Of a DNA stretch of 64,000 bases, positions 32,267 through 41,660 are shown piece by piece (the first letter of the stretch is position 1; each line of letters starts with the position of its first letter). This DNA is from CAYULW01 sp964445815. GTDB taxonomy: Bacteria > Bacteroidota > Bacteroidia > Flavobacteriales_E > Vicingaceae. The stretch lies in contig CAYULW010000003.1 of the NCBI GenBank assembly GCA_964445815.1, positions 248,001 to 312,000 on the forward strand, given 5' to 3'. The notes under the pieces are model-generated. The model was not told where the DNA came from, searched no databases, and saw nothing but the letters and a program-made list of their open reading frames with translations. The position numbers were made by a program, and so were the translations under genes.

Positions 32267-33279
32267 GCCTTGTCTTCAAATTGAATTAGGGGAACCGCCA
32301 CCTTAAATAGATTCTGATTATGAAATATCTCGATTGATTTCTCTGAAAGAAATTCATAACGCTTTCTAATGTTTTCTAAACCGGTTTTGGTGGAATTCTT
32401 GGCGATGGATTTTAGCTGTAGTGCATTCTCAACGATTATTCGATGATCATTATCAACAAAGATCTTAATTTTTAAAGGGTCTGACTTTGAAATCACATTG
32501 TGCTTGATCGCATTTTCAACCAAAATTTGCAGCGTTAATGGAGCCACATGTTCAGTCAATTGCTTATCCGGAATACGAATGTCTATTTCTAAGTTTTCAG
32601 GATATCGAATTTTAAGCATAAAGAGATATGACGTGATAAAGTCTAATTCTATTTTTAAGGGAACCAGCTCTTTATCCTTATACTGTAAGATATACCGATA
32701 CACATCGCTTAGTTTCTCTGTGAATTTTTCAGCTTGCTTTGGATTTTCAGGAATAATAGCAGCCAAAGTATTGAGGCTGTTAAACAAAAAATGAGGGCTG
32801 ATTTGATTTTTCAGCGATTCCAATTGACTGACTATTTGCTGGGTTTTATATTTCTCGGTTTCCAGATTCGCCTCATTCCAACGTGTATAAAAGTAAACTG
32901 CCTCATATATCATGGCGACAATAAAAGAAATGAAGACATTTTTTACCATGTGCATCAACCAAGAGTCTAATTCCCATGAAAGTTCTGGGTAGAAATAATA
33001 GAAGAAGTTTCTCAGTAGTAAATCAGCAGTGCCCAGATACAAGAGAGAAAATAGTACCGTAAGTAATAACCTTTTATTTGTCTGTTTTATTTTAGGGTAG
33101 CGCTTTCTAAAAAGAGTAATTATCGTGTAAAGTCCTTGCCAGAAAACGAAAACGAACAATGTACTTTTTATCACTTCACCCAATTGTGGAGTTGGATCCG
33201 GACAAAATATAAACGACAACAAAATACCGAGTAAGGGAATTCCAATAATCCTAAAATAGACCTCTTTGATCTTAAACAT
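32263..33279 (-). CDS. LytS-type sensor histidine kinase
   Basis: 338 residues. Four membrane helices (about 10-26, 38-56, 71-90, 112-131), then the His-kinase domain with the phosphorylated His163 in ISPHFLFNSLNTLA, and an ATP-binding domain (LQILVENAIKHNVISK; TGLENIRKRYEFLSE). There is no extracytoplasmic sensor domain; signal detection would be through the membrane part. It is paired with the LytTR regulator. Confidence 0.93.
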   Translation of the reverse strand: MFKIKEVYFRIIGIPLLGILLSFIFCPDPTPQLGEVIKSTLFVFVFWQGLYTIITLFRKRYPKIKQTNKRLLLTVLFSLLYLGTADLLLRNFFYYFYPELSWELDSWLMHMVKNVFISFIVAMIYEAVYFYTRWNEANLETEKYKTQQIVSQLESLKNQISPHFLFNSLNTLAAIIPENPKQAEKFTEKLSDVYRYILQYKDKELVPLKIELDFITSYLFMLKIRYPENLEIDIRIPDKQLTEHVAPLTLQILVENAIKHNVISKSDPLKIKIFVDNDHRIIVENALQLKSIAKNSTKTGLENIRKRYEFLSEKSIEIFHNQNLFKVAVPLIQFEDKA

Positions 33280-33283
33280 GTTT

Positions 33284-33291
33284 CAAATTTA
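33284..33291 (-). promoter_or_regulatory. -7 box (TAAATTTG) of the lytS/lytTR operon
   Basis: TAAATTTG on the minus strand ends 4 nt before the kinase ATG, implying an essentially leaderless transcript. The 220-bp divergent gap also holds a 10-bp inverted repeat, AAACGGAAGA (33329-33338) / TCTTCCGTTT (33399-33408), of unknown role. Confidence 0.55.
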
Positions 33292-33499
33292 GTTCAATTC
33301 CCCAAGGCAATTGTAATGTTCAAGTCTAAAACGGAAGATTCGATCATTGAAACGGGAAGAGTAAATGTCAAAAAGGTGTGCGCATCACATTTCATAATTC
33401 TTCCGTTTGAGCTTCAAATATTTCCGATTCGCTGAATTTGAAATCCTGCCTTGAAGTCAGGCTTCTCTTCTTTGCGTCGAAATACCAATTGAATAAGTC

Positions 33500-35908
33500 A
33501 TGAAAATTAAGTTTATCATCATTTTGTTACTCCTAAATAGTAGTTTCATTTCTGAATCTTTTGCTCAAAATCAAGTAGTAAGAGGTGTGGTTATAGATCA
33601 ACAAGCAAAATATCCATTGATTGGAGCTACTGTATTCATAAGAGATTCAGACCCATTAATAGGAGCATCCACAGATTTAGACGGGAAGTTCAGATTAGAA
33701 GGGGTGAAGGTCGGAAGACAAACCATTGTGGTTTCTTATTTGGGATATAAAACATTAACCCTGCCAAACGTTTTGGTGACTAGCGGTAAAGAAGTGGTTT
33801 TGGAGATTGAGCTTGAGGAATCGGTAGAAATTTTAAAAGAGGTTGTTGTTTCAGGTAAGTCCAGTAAGGATTTGCCAAATAACGAGATGGCAAAAGTGAG
33901 CGCAAGAACTTTCAGTTTAGAAGAGGTTACAAGGTATTCGGGAGGAAGGAATGATGTGGCGAGACTTGCCGCAAGTTTTGCAGGAGTTAGTGCGCCAAAT
34001 GATTCAAGAAATGACATTGTTGTCAGAGGAAATTCTCCTACAGGTTTATTATGGAGAGTAGAAGGCATACCCATGCCAAATACCAATCACTTTTCAACCT
34101 TTGGGACTACCGGAGGACCTGTGAGTGCTTTGAACACCAATTTACTTAAGACTTCTGATTTTTTGACCAGTGCCTTTCCGGCAGAGTATGGAAATGCAAA
34201 TGCTGCTGTTTTTGATATAGAAATGAGAGATGGCAATAAAGAAACAGCAGAATATACTGCCCAGATGTCAGCGTTCAGTGGTTTGGAATTTATGGCAGAG
34301 GGACCTATTAACAAGGAAAAAGGCTCTTCATACCTGGCGTCTTATCGTTATGGAATAGCTAGTTTAGCCGCTACAGGAACTTCTGCAACACCCTATTATC
34401 AGGACTTTTCTTTTAAAGCCGGGTTAGGTCAGTCAAAATTGGGTACGGTTTCAGTATTTGGATTGTGGGGAGCTAGCAGTATAGACTTTCTGGGAGATGA
34501 AATTGATGAATCAGACTTGTTTGCCAATCCTAATCAAGATGCTTTTGTTGAAAGTGGCTTGGGACTTTTTGGTTTGAAATTGGTCTCAAAACTGAACCGC
34601 AAAACCTATATGAAAACAACCATTGGAACATCTTACAGTAAAACATCCTATCTGCAGGATAATTACAATAGAAATCCAAACGATGAGTTAGTCAATACTT
34701 ACAGAGCAACAGAAGTAGAAGATAGAGAAACAAGATATACCTTCAATTCAATTCTAAACAAGAAGGTGAATGCAAGAATTAACTATAGACTGGGAACAAC
34801 CATTGAAGCATATAACTTGGATGCATTTACACAAGACCGCGATCGACGGGCTTCAATTCCGGATGTAAACGGAGACTTGATACCCGATTATTTTATAGTC
34901 TCAAGAGATCTAAATGAAACCATATTATTGTCCCAAGTTTTTGGACAAGGTGAATATAAGTTTTCAGATGAATTGAGTTTAACCGGTGGCATGCATGCTC
35001 AGTATTTAGATTATACGGAAGATCTTGTAGCCGAGCCCCGATTGGCATTCACATATCAGTTTAAACCAAACCAAAAGTTGAGTCTGGCTTATGGACTTCA
35101 TGCACAAATGGTGTCTCTTCCGGTGTTGTTTTATGAAACTGAAAATGATCAAGGAGAGTCAATAAGAAGCAATGATGATCTGGAGTTCATCAAAAGCAAT
35201 CACCTGGTATTGGGATACGATAGAAGTTTTGGTGAAAACTGGAGGTTAAAGACAGAACTATACTATCAGTCCTTGTATGATATTCCTGTCGATTCCTATT
35301 CCTCAAGTTACTCGGTAATCAATGAAGGTGCAGATTTTACTTTCACAGAAAGAGATCATCTGGTCAATAAAGGCACAGCAAGAAATTATGGTCTGGAAAT
35401 TACCTTGGAAAAATTCTACAGCAATGGCTACTATGTTTTAGCCACCGGGTCAATCTACGATTCACAATACAAAGGCAGTGACGGTGTGGAACGAAATACG
35501 GCTTTTAATAATCAATTGGTTGGTAATGTATTAGCAGGTAGAGAATGGAAGATTGGAAAGAAAAAAAGAAATGCCTTCACCATAGATACCAAAGTGACCA
35601 CTTCACAAGGTAATCCTTTTACACCAATCAACTTAGAGGCGACTCGGGCAAATGCGGGAAGACAGGTTTGGTTTGAAGATCAGGCCTATTCTCAGCGTTA
35701 CGAAGATTATTTCAGATGGGACATTAAGTTTGGATTTCAACTCAATAGCAAAAGCAAGAAAATCTCTCACAAGTTTTTTGTTGACTTTCAGAATGTTTTG
35801 GATAGGCGGAATGAATTCGTGAGAAGATATAATGAAGTAACTGATCAGATCAATTCAGTTTCTCAGATCGGCTTTTTCCCTGATGTATTGTATCGCATTC
35901 AGTTTTAG
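33500..35908 (+). CDS. TonB-dependent outer-membrane receptor with carboxypeptidase-like N-terminal domain
   Basis: 802 residues. Signal peptide to about residue 22, then a CarboxypepD_reg-like domain (about 23-115, VVIDQQAKYPLIGATVFI, GQTIVVSYLGYKTL type), a plug domain (about 125-235, NDVARLAASFAGVSAPNDSRND and IVVRGNSPTGLLWRVEG), and a beta-barrel with a terminal VLYRIQF strand. No SusD partner gene follows, so it is not a polysaccharide-utilisation pair. The substrate is unknown. Its TAG stop overlaps the stop of the convergent WYL regulator. Confidence 0.88.
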   Translation: MKIKFIIILLLLNSSFISESFAQNQVVRGVVIDQQAKYPLIGATVFIRDSDPLIGASTDLDGKFRLEGVKVGRQTIVVSYLGYKTLTLPNVLVTSGKEVVLEIELEESVEILKEVVVSGKSSKDLPNNEMAKVSARTFSLEEVTRYSGGRNDVARLAASFAGVSAPNDSRNDIVVRGNSPTGLLWRVEGIPMPNTNHFSTFGTTGGPVSALNTNLLKTSDFLTSAFPAEYGNANAAVFDIEMRDGNKETAEYTAQMSAFSGLEFMAEGPINKEKGSSYLASYRYGIASLAATGTSATPYYQDFSFKAGLGQSKLGTVSVFGLWGASSIDFLGDEIDESDLFANPNQDAFVESGLGLFGLKLVSKLNRKTYMKTTIGTSYSKTSYLQDNYNRNPNDELVNTYRATEVEDRETRYTFNSILNKKVNARINYRLGTTIEAYNLDAFTQDRDRRASIPDVNGDLIPDYFIVSRDLNETILLSQVFGQGEYKFSDELSLTGGMHAQYLDYTEDLVAEPRLAFTYQFKPNQKLSLAYGLHAQMVSLPVLFYETENDQGESIRSNDDLEFIKSNHLVLGYDRSFGENWRLKTELYYQSLYDIPVDSYSSSYSVINEGADFTFTERDHLVNKGTARNYGLEITLEKFYSNGYYVLATGSIYDSQYKGSDGVERNTAFNNQLVGNVLAGREWKIGKKKRNAFTIDTKVTTSQGNPFTPINLEATRANAGRQVWFEDQAYSQRYEDYFRWDIKFGFQLNSKSKKISHKFFVDFQNVLDRRNEFVRRYNEVTDQINSVSQIGFFPDVLYRIQF

Positions 35909-36597
35909 CAATTCCCATAATTATCCTTAGAAAAATAATCTTGAAGACTGAATTTTCGGTCTTCAAATTTTTCCGATAGAACTTTGAAATGCTGAATCCG
36001 GTCAATTCTGAAAGCGCGGTATTCATTTCTTAGATGACACCATGCAATGAGTATCCATTTATTGTCTAATGAATAAAAAGCACAAGGTTCTATTTTCCGA
36101 AACGTGATTGTTGGGTCATTTGCTTTGCGATAGTTAATTTCTATATAATTGAAGTTAGTAATGGCCAATTGAATTTCGGCAAGAGCATTGCTATTTATCT
36201 TTTCAAACGAAGTATCCCAAACATAAATTTGGCTATCCAGCAATTCACTTTTTTCCAGAATAGAGCTTCTAAAAACAGATTTGATCTTTGTGATGGCCTC
36301 CTCAAAATCGCTTATGAAAGAACTGTCCTTGGTTTGTTTTACAAGATGATGTGCAGTAATTAAAGAATTGGCTTGGCGTTCAGTAAATTGAACAGGAGCA
36401 ACAGAATAGCCATCCATCAGAGTATAACCGACTCCCTCAAGCGTAATGACAGGAACCCCTGCATTTTCCAATTTTCTGATATCACGGTAAATCGTTCTTA
36501 TGCTAATGTCAAACTTTTTAGAGAGTTCTCTTGCAGTTAACACCCGCTTCGACTTCAATAAAGTCAGTACGGAAATGAGTCTTGATAATTGATCCAT
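35905..36597 (-). CDS. YafY-type HTH/WYL-domain transcriptional regulator
   Basis: 230 residues from the ATG at 36595-36597 (MDQLSRLISVL); an in-frame ATG three codons earlier is possible. HTH_11 domain at 1-55 (ELSKKFDISIRTIYRDIRKLENAGVPV), then a WYL domain (about 130-215; INYRKAN, CAFYSLDNKWILIAWCHLRNEYRAFRIDRIQ). WYL regulators sense a small ligand, often via the Arg in RAFRIDR. It is adjacent to a VOC gene whose promoter has TGTCA/TGACA dyads that may be its site. Confidence 0.9.
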   Translation of the reverse strand: MDQLSRLISVLTLLKSKRVLTARELSKKFDISIRTIYRDIRKLENAGVPVITLEGVGYTLMDGYSVAPVQFTERQANSLITAHHLVKQTKDSSFISDFEEAITKIKSVFRSSILEKSELLDSQIYVWDTSFEKINSNALAEIQLAITNFNYIEINYRKANDPTITFRKIEPCAFYSLDNKWILIAWCHLRNEYRAFRIDRIQHFKVLSEKFEDRKFSLQDYFSKDNYGNC

Positions 36598-36645
36598 GAG
36601 AAACAAAGATAGCGAAGGCCAATGGCGATCGCTATCTAAATCTGG

Positions 36646-37017
36646 CTATTTAGGTGAATGTAAGGCCACCCGATTACCTTCTGAATCTATGAGCTGCGCC
36701 ATAAATCCATTTTCACCAATATTGGTTTTGGGAACCAGTATTTTGCCACCGTTTTCTTCTACTTTGGCCAAAGGTATACTCAAATCTTCGCCACCGTTTA
36801 AGTAGATAAGAACTCCGGTTGCAGATGGGTTTTCATTTGGATTGACGATCAATCCGCCACCTACACCATTGCTTTCAGGATCATAAGGAAGTACTCCATA
36901 TTGATGGTCACTCATATTCATTTCGGTGACCTCTTGATCAAAGATAGCTTCGTAGAATTTCTTTGCTCTTGCGAAATCTGTTACCGGGATTTCAAACCAG
37001 TTAATTGCATTTTTCAT
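36646..37017 (-). CDS. VOC-family (glyoxalase/dioxygenase-like) protein
   Basis: 123 residues. A vicinal-oxygen-chelate fold: WFEIPVTDFARAKKFYEAIF at the start, GVGGGLIVNP in the middle, and the C-terminal FMAQLIDSEGNRVALHSPK. In true enzymes of this fold the metal ligands are spread over the repeats; here they are not obvious, and this subgroup is often only described as a VOC protein. It is probably regulated by the adjacent WYL protein. Confidence 0.85.
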   Translation of the reverse strand: MKNAINWFEIPVTDFARAKKFYEAIFDQEVTEMNMSDHQYGVLPYDPESNGVGGGLIVNPNENPSATGVLIYLNGGEDLSIPLAKVEENGGKILVPKTNIGENGFMAQLIDSEGNRVALHSPK

Positions 37018-37061
37018 GATTATATTTTTATATGTTCTACTGCAAAAATTATCCTCCGGGG

Positions 37062-37076
37062 TGTCAGTTTATGACA
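37062..37076. promoter_or_regulatory. TGTCA-N5-TGACA dyad upstream of the VOC gene
   Basis: TGTCA (37062-37066) and TGACA (37072-37076) form an inverted repeat 45 bp before the VOC start codon. The related word ATGTCAGGGGTCTT occurs at 37399-37412, upstream of the orphan gene at 37064-37339. The shared ATGWCAGGGGT core suggests one regulator, possibly the WYL protein. Confidence 0.4.
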
Positions 37077-37339
37077 GGGGTACTTGACGACCTGATTAAA
37101 TTCATTTCTTTCTCTTGTTTCATCAAAGTATTGAGTACTAATCCGGCCTTTTCTATATAGTCAAATTTTTGTTCTACGATCCACCAGTTGATGATTTCGG
37201 CATTAATGCTACAGTGAAATGTATTAGATCTCAGAAAAGTGTCTATACTCAAAAATGTATCCTTCCCAAACAATGAGATTTGATCAAAGCATACTTGTTT
37301 CAGCGATTCGATAACGCTTGTGTCAATTTTGTTTTGCAT
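37064..37339 (-). CDS. Hypothetical small protein, family not recognised
   Basis: 91 residues, helical by pattern, with no signal peptide or membrane segment. Parts with regular composition are SVIESLKQVCFDQISLFGK and NAEIINWWIVEQKFDYIEKAG. Nothing similar was recognised. Its position between the VOC gene and the next receptor, and a promoter-like repeat upstream (37387-37412), support a real gene, but it could be a spurious frame. Confidence 0.4.
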   Translation of the reverse strand: MQNKIDTSVIESLKQVCFDQISLFGKDTFLSIDTFLRSNTFHCSINAEIINWWIVEQKFDYIEKAGLVLNTLMKQEKEMNLIRSSSTPVIN

Positions 37340-37501
37340 GGTTATTTCAAATGGGTTTTGATAGCTGTGTCAAAGAAATGCTTGTATTATGTCATAATAT
37401 GTCAGGGGTCTTCCAATTTCCTCTTATCAATTAAAACGCCCATTCATCTTTATTCTCGTTGATGACTTTTGTTCTACATCTATTTTTACAAAAAGAGGAC
37501 T

Positions 37502-39889
37502 ATGAAGAACCTATTACCTTTTGTAATTATTTTGTTAACGCTTAACGGGTTTTCTCAGGAAATACAAGGTATACTCCTAGACGAGGAAAACAATCCCATG
37601 CCGTTTGCGACCATTCAGTTGCTAAAAAATGATTCCACTTTGTATAAGGTGGAGATGAGTAAAAAAGATGGATCCTTCAGGTTTCAAAATCTTAAGGCAG
37701 AGGTCTACCATGTATCAGTCAGTTTTTTAGGATACAGCACGTATCATCAATCGGTAGACTTGAGTGTTACCAATGGAAATTTGAAGTCCATCCAAATGCA
37801 AAGACAAAGCATGAATCTGGAAGCTGTTGAAGTGACGGCAGAAAAACCATTGATTGAGGTTGAACCGGATAAAACCGTGTTTAATGTCTCCAAGAATTTA
37901 AGTTCTACAGGAGAAGACGGGGTTGAATTATTGAGAAAAGCACCCGGATTGCAAGTCGATAACAACGACAATATCATTCTGGAAGGCAAGGCGGGAGTGA
38001 ATGTTTACATTAACGGGAAGCAAACCTTTTTACAAGGAGAAGACCTGACCAATTATTTAAAAAGCATACGTGCGGAAGAAATAGAAAAAGTAGAGATCAT
38101 TACCCAGCCTTCATCAAAATACGATGCGGCAGGGAATGCCGGAATTTTGAACATCGTGCTGAAGCGGGAAAAAGGCTTAGGCACCAAAGGCAGCATTACC
38201 AATACCTTTACTTATGGTGATTTTGCCAGAAACAATACAACTTTAAATGTGAATCATCGAAACAAGAAGTTTTCGGCCTTTGCTACCTTATCGAATTTTC
38301 AAGGCAAATTCACTAATTTCTTTAATATCTATCGGGAGCAGGAAATGAATACCTTCGATGGGGAAACAGATACAGAACGTGAATTATCCAATCAACGATT
38401 AAATATAGGAGGCGATTATTACCTCACCAAGTGGAGTACTTTGGGCTTTTCAGCCAGTGGAAATGTTAACTCGAGAAAAAATAGTACCGATTCCAGAACG
38501 GCGATAAGTCAGGTCACAAAAACAACCATAGATAGTGTGCTGTTGGCTCCAAATCGCGATGAAGCTGATGTTCAGAATTATACTGCTAATGTCAATTACC
38601 GGTATAAAGACACCAATAACCGTTCAGTAGAAATAGACTTTGATTATGTAAAGTATACGAATGACCAGGAAAGTGAGCAACCTAATATTTATGTCAACCC
38701 TGCGGAAAATGTCATTTTGAGCCAAAATAATAATTTTCAGTCCACACCGATAGACATAGATGTTTATTCTGCCAAGATAGACTATGAGCAACCATATAAA
38801 AAGGGCACTTTGGCAACAGGTGCTAAGCTTTCTCAGGTCAATACCTTTAACACCTTCAATTTTTATGATGTAGAAAATGGAGTACGCATCTTGAGCACCA
38901 GCAGAAGCAACACTTTTGAATACAAGGAAACCATAGCGGCAGGCTATCTTAATTATAAGTTCTCCTACAAGAAATTCAAGTTTCAGGCTGGTTTGAGAGC
39001 AGAGCAAACCTTTTCTGTGGGTGATTTAAGGGCATTGATTCCCAATGCCGACAGTACGGTAGAAAGAGAGTATCTCAATTGGTTCCCTTCGGGAGGAATT
39101 ACCTATCAAACCAATAAAAACAACTCTACTGCTTTGATCTACAGCAGAAGGATACAACGTCCCAATTATCAAAACCTCAATCCTTTTGAATCTCAGATTA
39201 ACGAGCTGAGTTTTAGAAGAGGAAACCCTTTTCTTCAGCCTCAGTTTACACATAACATCAAGTTATCCAATACCTATAAATACACCTTAAACACCAGTTT
39301 TACCTTCTCTTACATTTCAGATTATTTTGCTGAAGTATCAGAAGCGGAAGGTGACAGAAGGAGTTTTATCAATACCCGAAATGTGGCCGATCAACAAGTT
39401 TATAATTTGAGTGTGAGTTATCCGAAGAAGATCAAAGAGTGGTGGAACGTGTATGGAAGTGTATATGGTTATTACACCAAATTCACGGCCAATCACCCGG
39501 ATTTTATTCCCATTGATCGTATAGTATATGGCGGTTATGCACAGTCTACTTTTACCTTGCCTAAGAAATACAAACTCGAAGTGAGCGGATGGTACAACAG
39601 TCCTTCCATTTGGCGAGGGACTTTCAGAACCAAAAGCATTGGGGCCTTAAATTTAGCCGTTCAAAAGTCGTGGAAGCAATGGACAGGGAAACTCACCTTT
39701 AACGATATTCTCTATACCGTGCCTTGGCGTGCCGAAAACCGATTTGGCAATCTCTACATCAAAGGAACAGGTGGAAACGACAGCAGAAATGTGCGGATTT
39801 ATTTGAGTTATTCTTTTGGCCATAGTGATGTAAAAGCAGCCAAATCTAGAAAGTCAGGCGCTGAAGACGAGCAGAATCGATTGAATTAG
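37502..39889 (+). CDS. Outer-membrane beta-barrel receptor family protein (PF14905-like)
   Basis: 795 residues from the ATG at 37502; an in-frame ATG at 37469 lacks the signal peptide. Signal peptide (MKNLLPFVIILLTLNGFS) and a CarboxypepD_reg-like domain (QGILLDEENNPMPFATIQLL, VSFLGYSTYHQSVD). A plug-like domain has AEKPLIEVEPDKTVFNV and GEDGVELLRKAPGLQVD, and is followed by GVNVYINGKQTFL. The ~550-residue barrel ends in a polar KSRKSGAEDEQNRLN tail, so the last strand is YLSYSFG. It could be a TonB-linked transporter; no ligand is indicated. Confidence 0.85.
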   Translation: MKNLLPFVIILLTLNGFSQEIQGILLDEENNPMPFATIQLLKNDSTLYKVEMSKKDGSFRFQNLKAEVYHVSVSFLGYSTYHQSVDLSVTNGNLKSIQMQRQSMNLEAVEVTAEKPLIEVEPDKTVFNVSKNLSSTGEDGVELLRKAPGLQVDNNDNIILEGKAGVNVYINGKQTFLQGEDLTNYLKSIRAEEIEKVEIITQPSSKYDAAGNAGILNIVLKREKGLGTKGSITNTFTYGDFARNNTTLNVNHRNKKFSAFATLSNFQGKFTNFFNIYREQEMNTFDGETDTERELSNQRLNIGGDYYLTKWSTLGFSASGNVNSRKNSTDSRTAISQVTKTTIDSVLLAPNRDEADVQNYTANVNYRYKDTNNRSVEIDFDYVKYTNDQESEQPNIYVNPAENVILSQNNNFQSTPIDIDVYSAKIDYEQPYKKGTLATGAKLSQVNTFNTFNFYDVENGVRILSTSRSNTFEYKETIAAGYLNYKFSYKKFKFQAGLRAEQTFSVGDLRALIPNADSTVEREYLNWFPSGGITYQTNKNNSTALIYSRRIQRPNYQNLNPFESQINELSFRRGNPFLQPQFTHNIKLSNTYKYTLNTSFTFSYISDYFAEVSEAEGDRRSFINTRNVADQQVYNLSVSYPKKIKEWWNVYGSVYGYYTKFTANHPDFIPIDRIVYGGYAQSTFTLPKKYKLEVSGWYNSPSIWRGTFRTKSIGALNLAVQKSWKQWTGKLTFNDILYTVPWRAENRFGNLYIKGTGGNDSRNVRIYLSYSFGHSDVKAAKSRKSGAEDEQNRLN

Positions 39890-39931
39890 TAGGTAGCTTT
39901 AGCCTTCTTTATTATTGATATTTTAAATGAG

Positions 39932-39953
39932 AATGTATTCTTAATACATTTAC
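39932..39953 (+). promoter_or_regulatory. Inverted repeat and -7-like box before the YwqK-like gene
   Basis: AATGTATT (39932-39939), CTT, AATACATT (39943-39950) is a perfect 8-bp inverted repeat. The right arm overlaps TACATTTA (39946-39953), one base from TAnnTTTG, 21 nt before the ATG at 39975. It could be an operator over the promoter. Confidence 0.4.
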
Positions 39954-39974
39954 TCTATTCTTGGATTCAATTGA

Positions 39975-40859
39975 ATGAAACTTTTTGGAATAGTAATAGT
40001 TATGTTTTTTTCTATTGGTTGCTCTACTGAAACAATTGTTGAGGAATGGAATAATGGGAAGGTCAAAATTTTACGTTATCAAATAAATAGGTCAGAAGAA
40101 AAAGAGATACATTTCTATGCAACAGGACAAAAGAAAGAGGCAGGCTTGATTATAGATAATCATAGAAATGGACAGTGGGTTGCTTGGTATGGTGATGGTT
40201 CATTAAAATCTAAAACTAGTTATAAACAAGGTAATCTTTTTAGTAATTACTCAACTTTTTATAAGGATGGTAGTATAGAGCAATATGGTTCCTATGATGA
40301 AAATGAAAAATTAGAAGGAAGTTGGCTATCTTATTATGTCAATGGAAAAATTAAGTTAGAAGGCGAGTACACAAGTGGTCAAAAGACTGGGGTTTGGAAA
40401 TCTTATGATTCTTTAGGTTCCTTAGAATTAAAAGAAGAATTTTTTTACAATGGGTGTGGTAAGAATCAAATCAATTATAGAAATGGTGTTAAGCATGGGA
40501 ATTATTTATCATGGTATCTGTGTGATAAACAAGAAAGTTCAGGATATTACAATGATGGCTTGAAAGATAGCGTTTGGGTAAGCTATTGGGAGTTTGGTGA
40601 TACTATGTCAACAGGAATTTATGAAGATGGTAATAAAATAGGAAAATGGATTGAGTATTATGAAAATGGGCAAGTTCAGTCCGTCAAGATTCATAAAGAT
40701 ACGATTACTCAACTTGTTGATTATTGGGATAATAATGGTAAAAAATTGGTCGAAAATGGAAACGGAAAAATAAAGACTGATATTGGTAGCGAAAAAATCA
40801 GGGTTGAAATTTATAAAAAGGGAATATTGATAGAATCATTTGAGATGAAAGTAAAATAA
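39975..40859 (+). CDS. YwqK/MORN-repeat lipoprotein
   Basis: 294 residues. Lipoprotein signal MKLFGIVIVMFFSIGC (Cys16), then at least seven MORN-like units of about 23 residues with the pattern W.-Y-.-G-.-....Y..G (RNGQWVAWYGDGSLKS, EGSWLSYYVNGKIKLEGEY, TGVWKSYDSLGSLE, VWVSYWEFGDTMSTGIY, KWIEYYENGQVQSVKI). Database names for such proteins include 'toxin-antitoxin system YwqK family antitoxin', but no toxin was identified next to it, so the antitoxin role is unsupported here. The gene and its neighbour are AT-rich relative to the flanks. Confidence 0.75.
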   Translation: MKLFGIVIVMFFSIGCSTETIVEEWNNGKVKILRYQINRSEEKEIHFYATGQKKEAGLIIDNHRNGQWVAWYGDGSLKSKTSYKQGNLFSNYSTFYKDGSIEQYGSYDENEKLEGSWLSYYVNGKIKLEGEYTSGQKTGVWKSYDSLGSLELKEEFFYNGCGKNQINYRNGVKHGNYLSWYLCDKQESSGYYNDGLKDSVWVSYWEFGDTMSTGIYEDGNKIGKWIEYYENGQVQSVKIHKDTITQLVDYWDNNGKKLVENGNGKIKTDIGSEKIRVEIYKKGILIESFEMKVK

Positions 40860-40910
40860 TTAAGTCTCTCAAGAACTAAGAACTTTTTAATATAAATTAC
40901 TATCTTAAAT

Positions 40911-40980
40911 AACGAAGCATAGCGAATATTCAATTGAAATTTGAGACCGTGATTATCGATCGGGCAAAAAAGGATGAAAA
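40911..40980 (+). pseudogene. Decayed 5' fragment duplicated from the gene at 41915
   Basis: About 60-70 nt closely match the first 20 codons and upstream bases of 41915-42496: CGAATATTCAATTG, AATTTGAG and TGATTATCGATCGG are shared, with scattered changes. The ATG has become ATA, so the copy cannot be translated. It runs directly into the start of the gene at 40974. The rest of the parent gene is absent here. Confidence 0.75.
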
Positions 40981-41660
40981 ATTTATTTTGGTACTTATTA
41001 TTTCTGACTGTCAACGTTTTTAGTCAAGTTGATTATGAATTTTCGAGGGCTGAGTTTTTTATTAATCAAAATGGAGATTCATTGTTTTTTCCTGAACCGG
41101 ATTCCATAAGCAAAAGCTCTAAGTTTTATTTCTATAAAGATAATTCTGAAGTTCAAGAATTACGACTATTAAATAATGATACTTTGTTGACAATCTTTTC
41201 TGCTGATGGTAAAAAATTTCATCATTACTATAAACTACGAAGGGCTAAGCAAAACGAATCTTATAACCTTTATCCTCTTGTAATTTTGAGAGATGGGACT
41301 CTTTTAGGTACAAGAGAAAATGAATACTTATTATTTGTTAAAGGATATAGCTTTTTTAAAAATGGAAATCTAAGAGATGAGAAAATAATAAATAGCAACA
41401 CATATAGAACTTATAGTTTTAGTGGCGTTCTCTTTTCTGTAGCTGACTCTTGTAATACATACTTACTTCCTGTTGGCACTTATATACAATTTGATACATT
41501 ATCAAATGATATAGCATTAAGAGGTAAATATATACCATGCCCAATGAACCAAATTACATGCTGTGAAGAAGGTTGGTGGGAATTTTATAATCATGGTAAA
41601 CTTGTATCTAGGAAGTTATATGAAAGTGGAAAGCTGATTGAAGAAAGAAACTTTCATTAA
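40974..41660 (+). CDS. Secreted protein with a C-terminal MORN-like unit, family not recognised
   Basis: 228 residues. Signal peptide (MKNLFWYLLFLTVNVFS), then a body with no recognised domain (DYEFSRAEFFINQNGDSLFF; YLLFVKGYSFFKNGNLRDE). The C-terminal GWWEFYNHGKLVSRKLYESGKLIEE resembles one MORN/YwqK-type repeat and suggests a relation to the previous gene. Cysteines at the end (GKYIPCPMNQITCCEEGWW) may form disulfides. It starts inside the decayed duplicate, so it probably replaced the lost part of that copy. Confidence 0.6.
   Translation: MKNLFWYLLFLTVNVFSQVDYEFSRAEFFINQNGDSLFFPEPDSISKSSKFYFYKDNSEVQELRLLNNDTLLTIFSADGKKFHHYYKLRRAKQNESYNLYPLVILRDGTLLGTRENEYLLFVKGYSFFKNGNLRDEKIINSNTYRTYSFSGVLFSVADSCNTYLLPVGTYIQFDTLSNDIALRGKYIPCPMNQITCCEEGWWEFYNHGKLVSRKLYESGKLIEERNFH

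Noticed and set aside
33449..33466. CCTGCCTT / AAGTCAGG hairpin before the receptor gene as a riboswitch or terminator
   Set aside because: The stem has a mismatch and a one-base loop, no U-run follows, and no riboswitch core was recognised.
39975..40859. Antitoxin function for the YwqK-like protein
   Set aside because: The name comes from family labels; here it is a predicted lipoprotein with MORN repeats and there is no toxin gene next to it.
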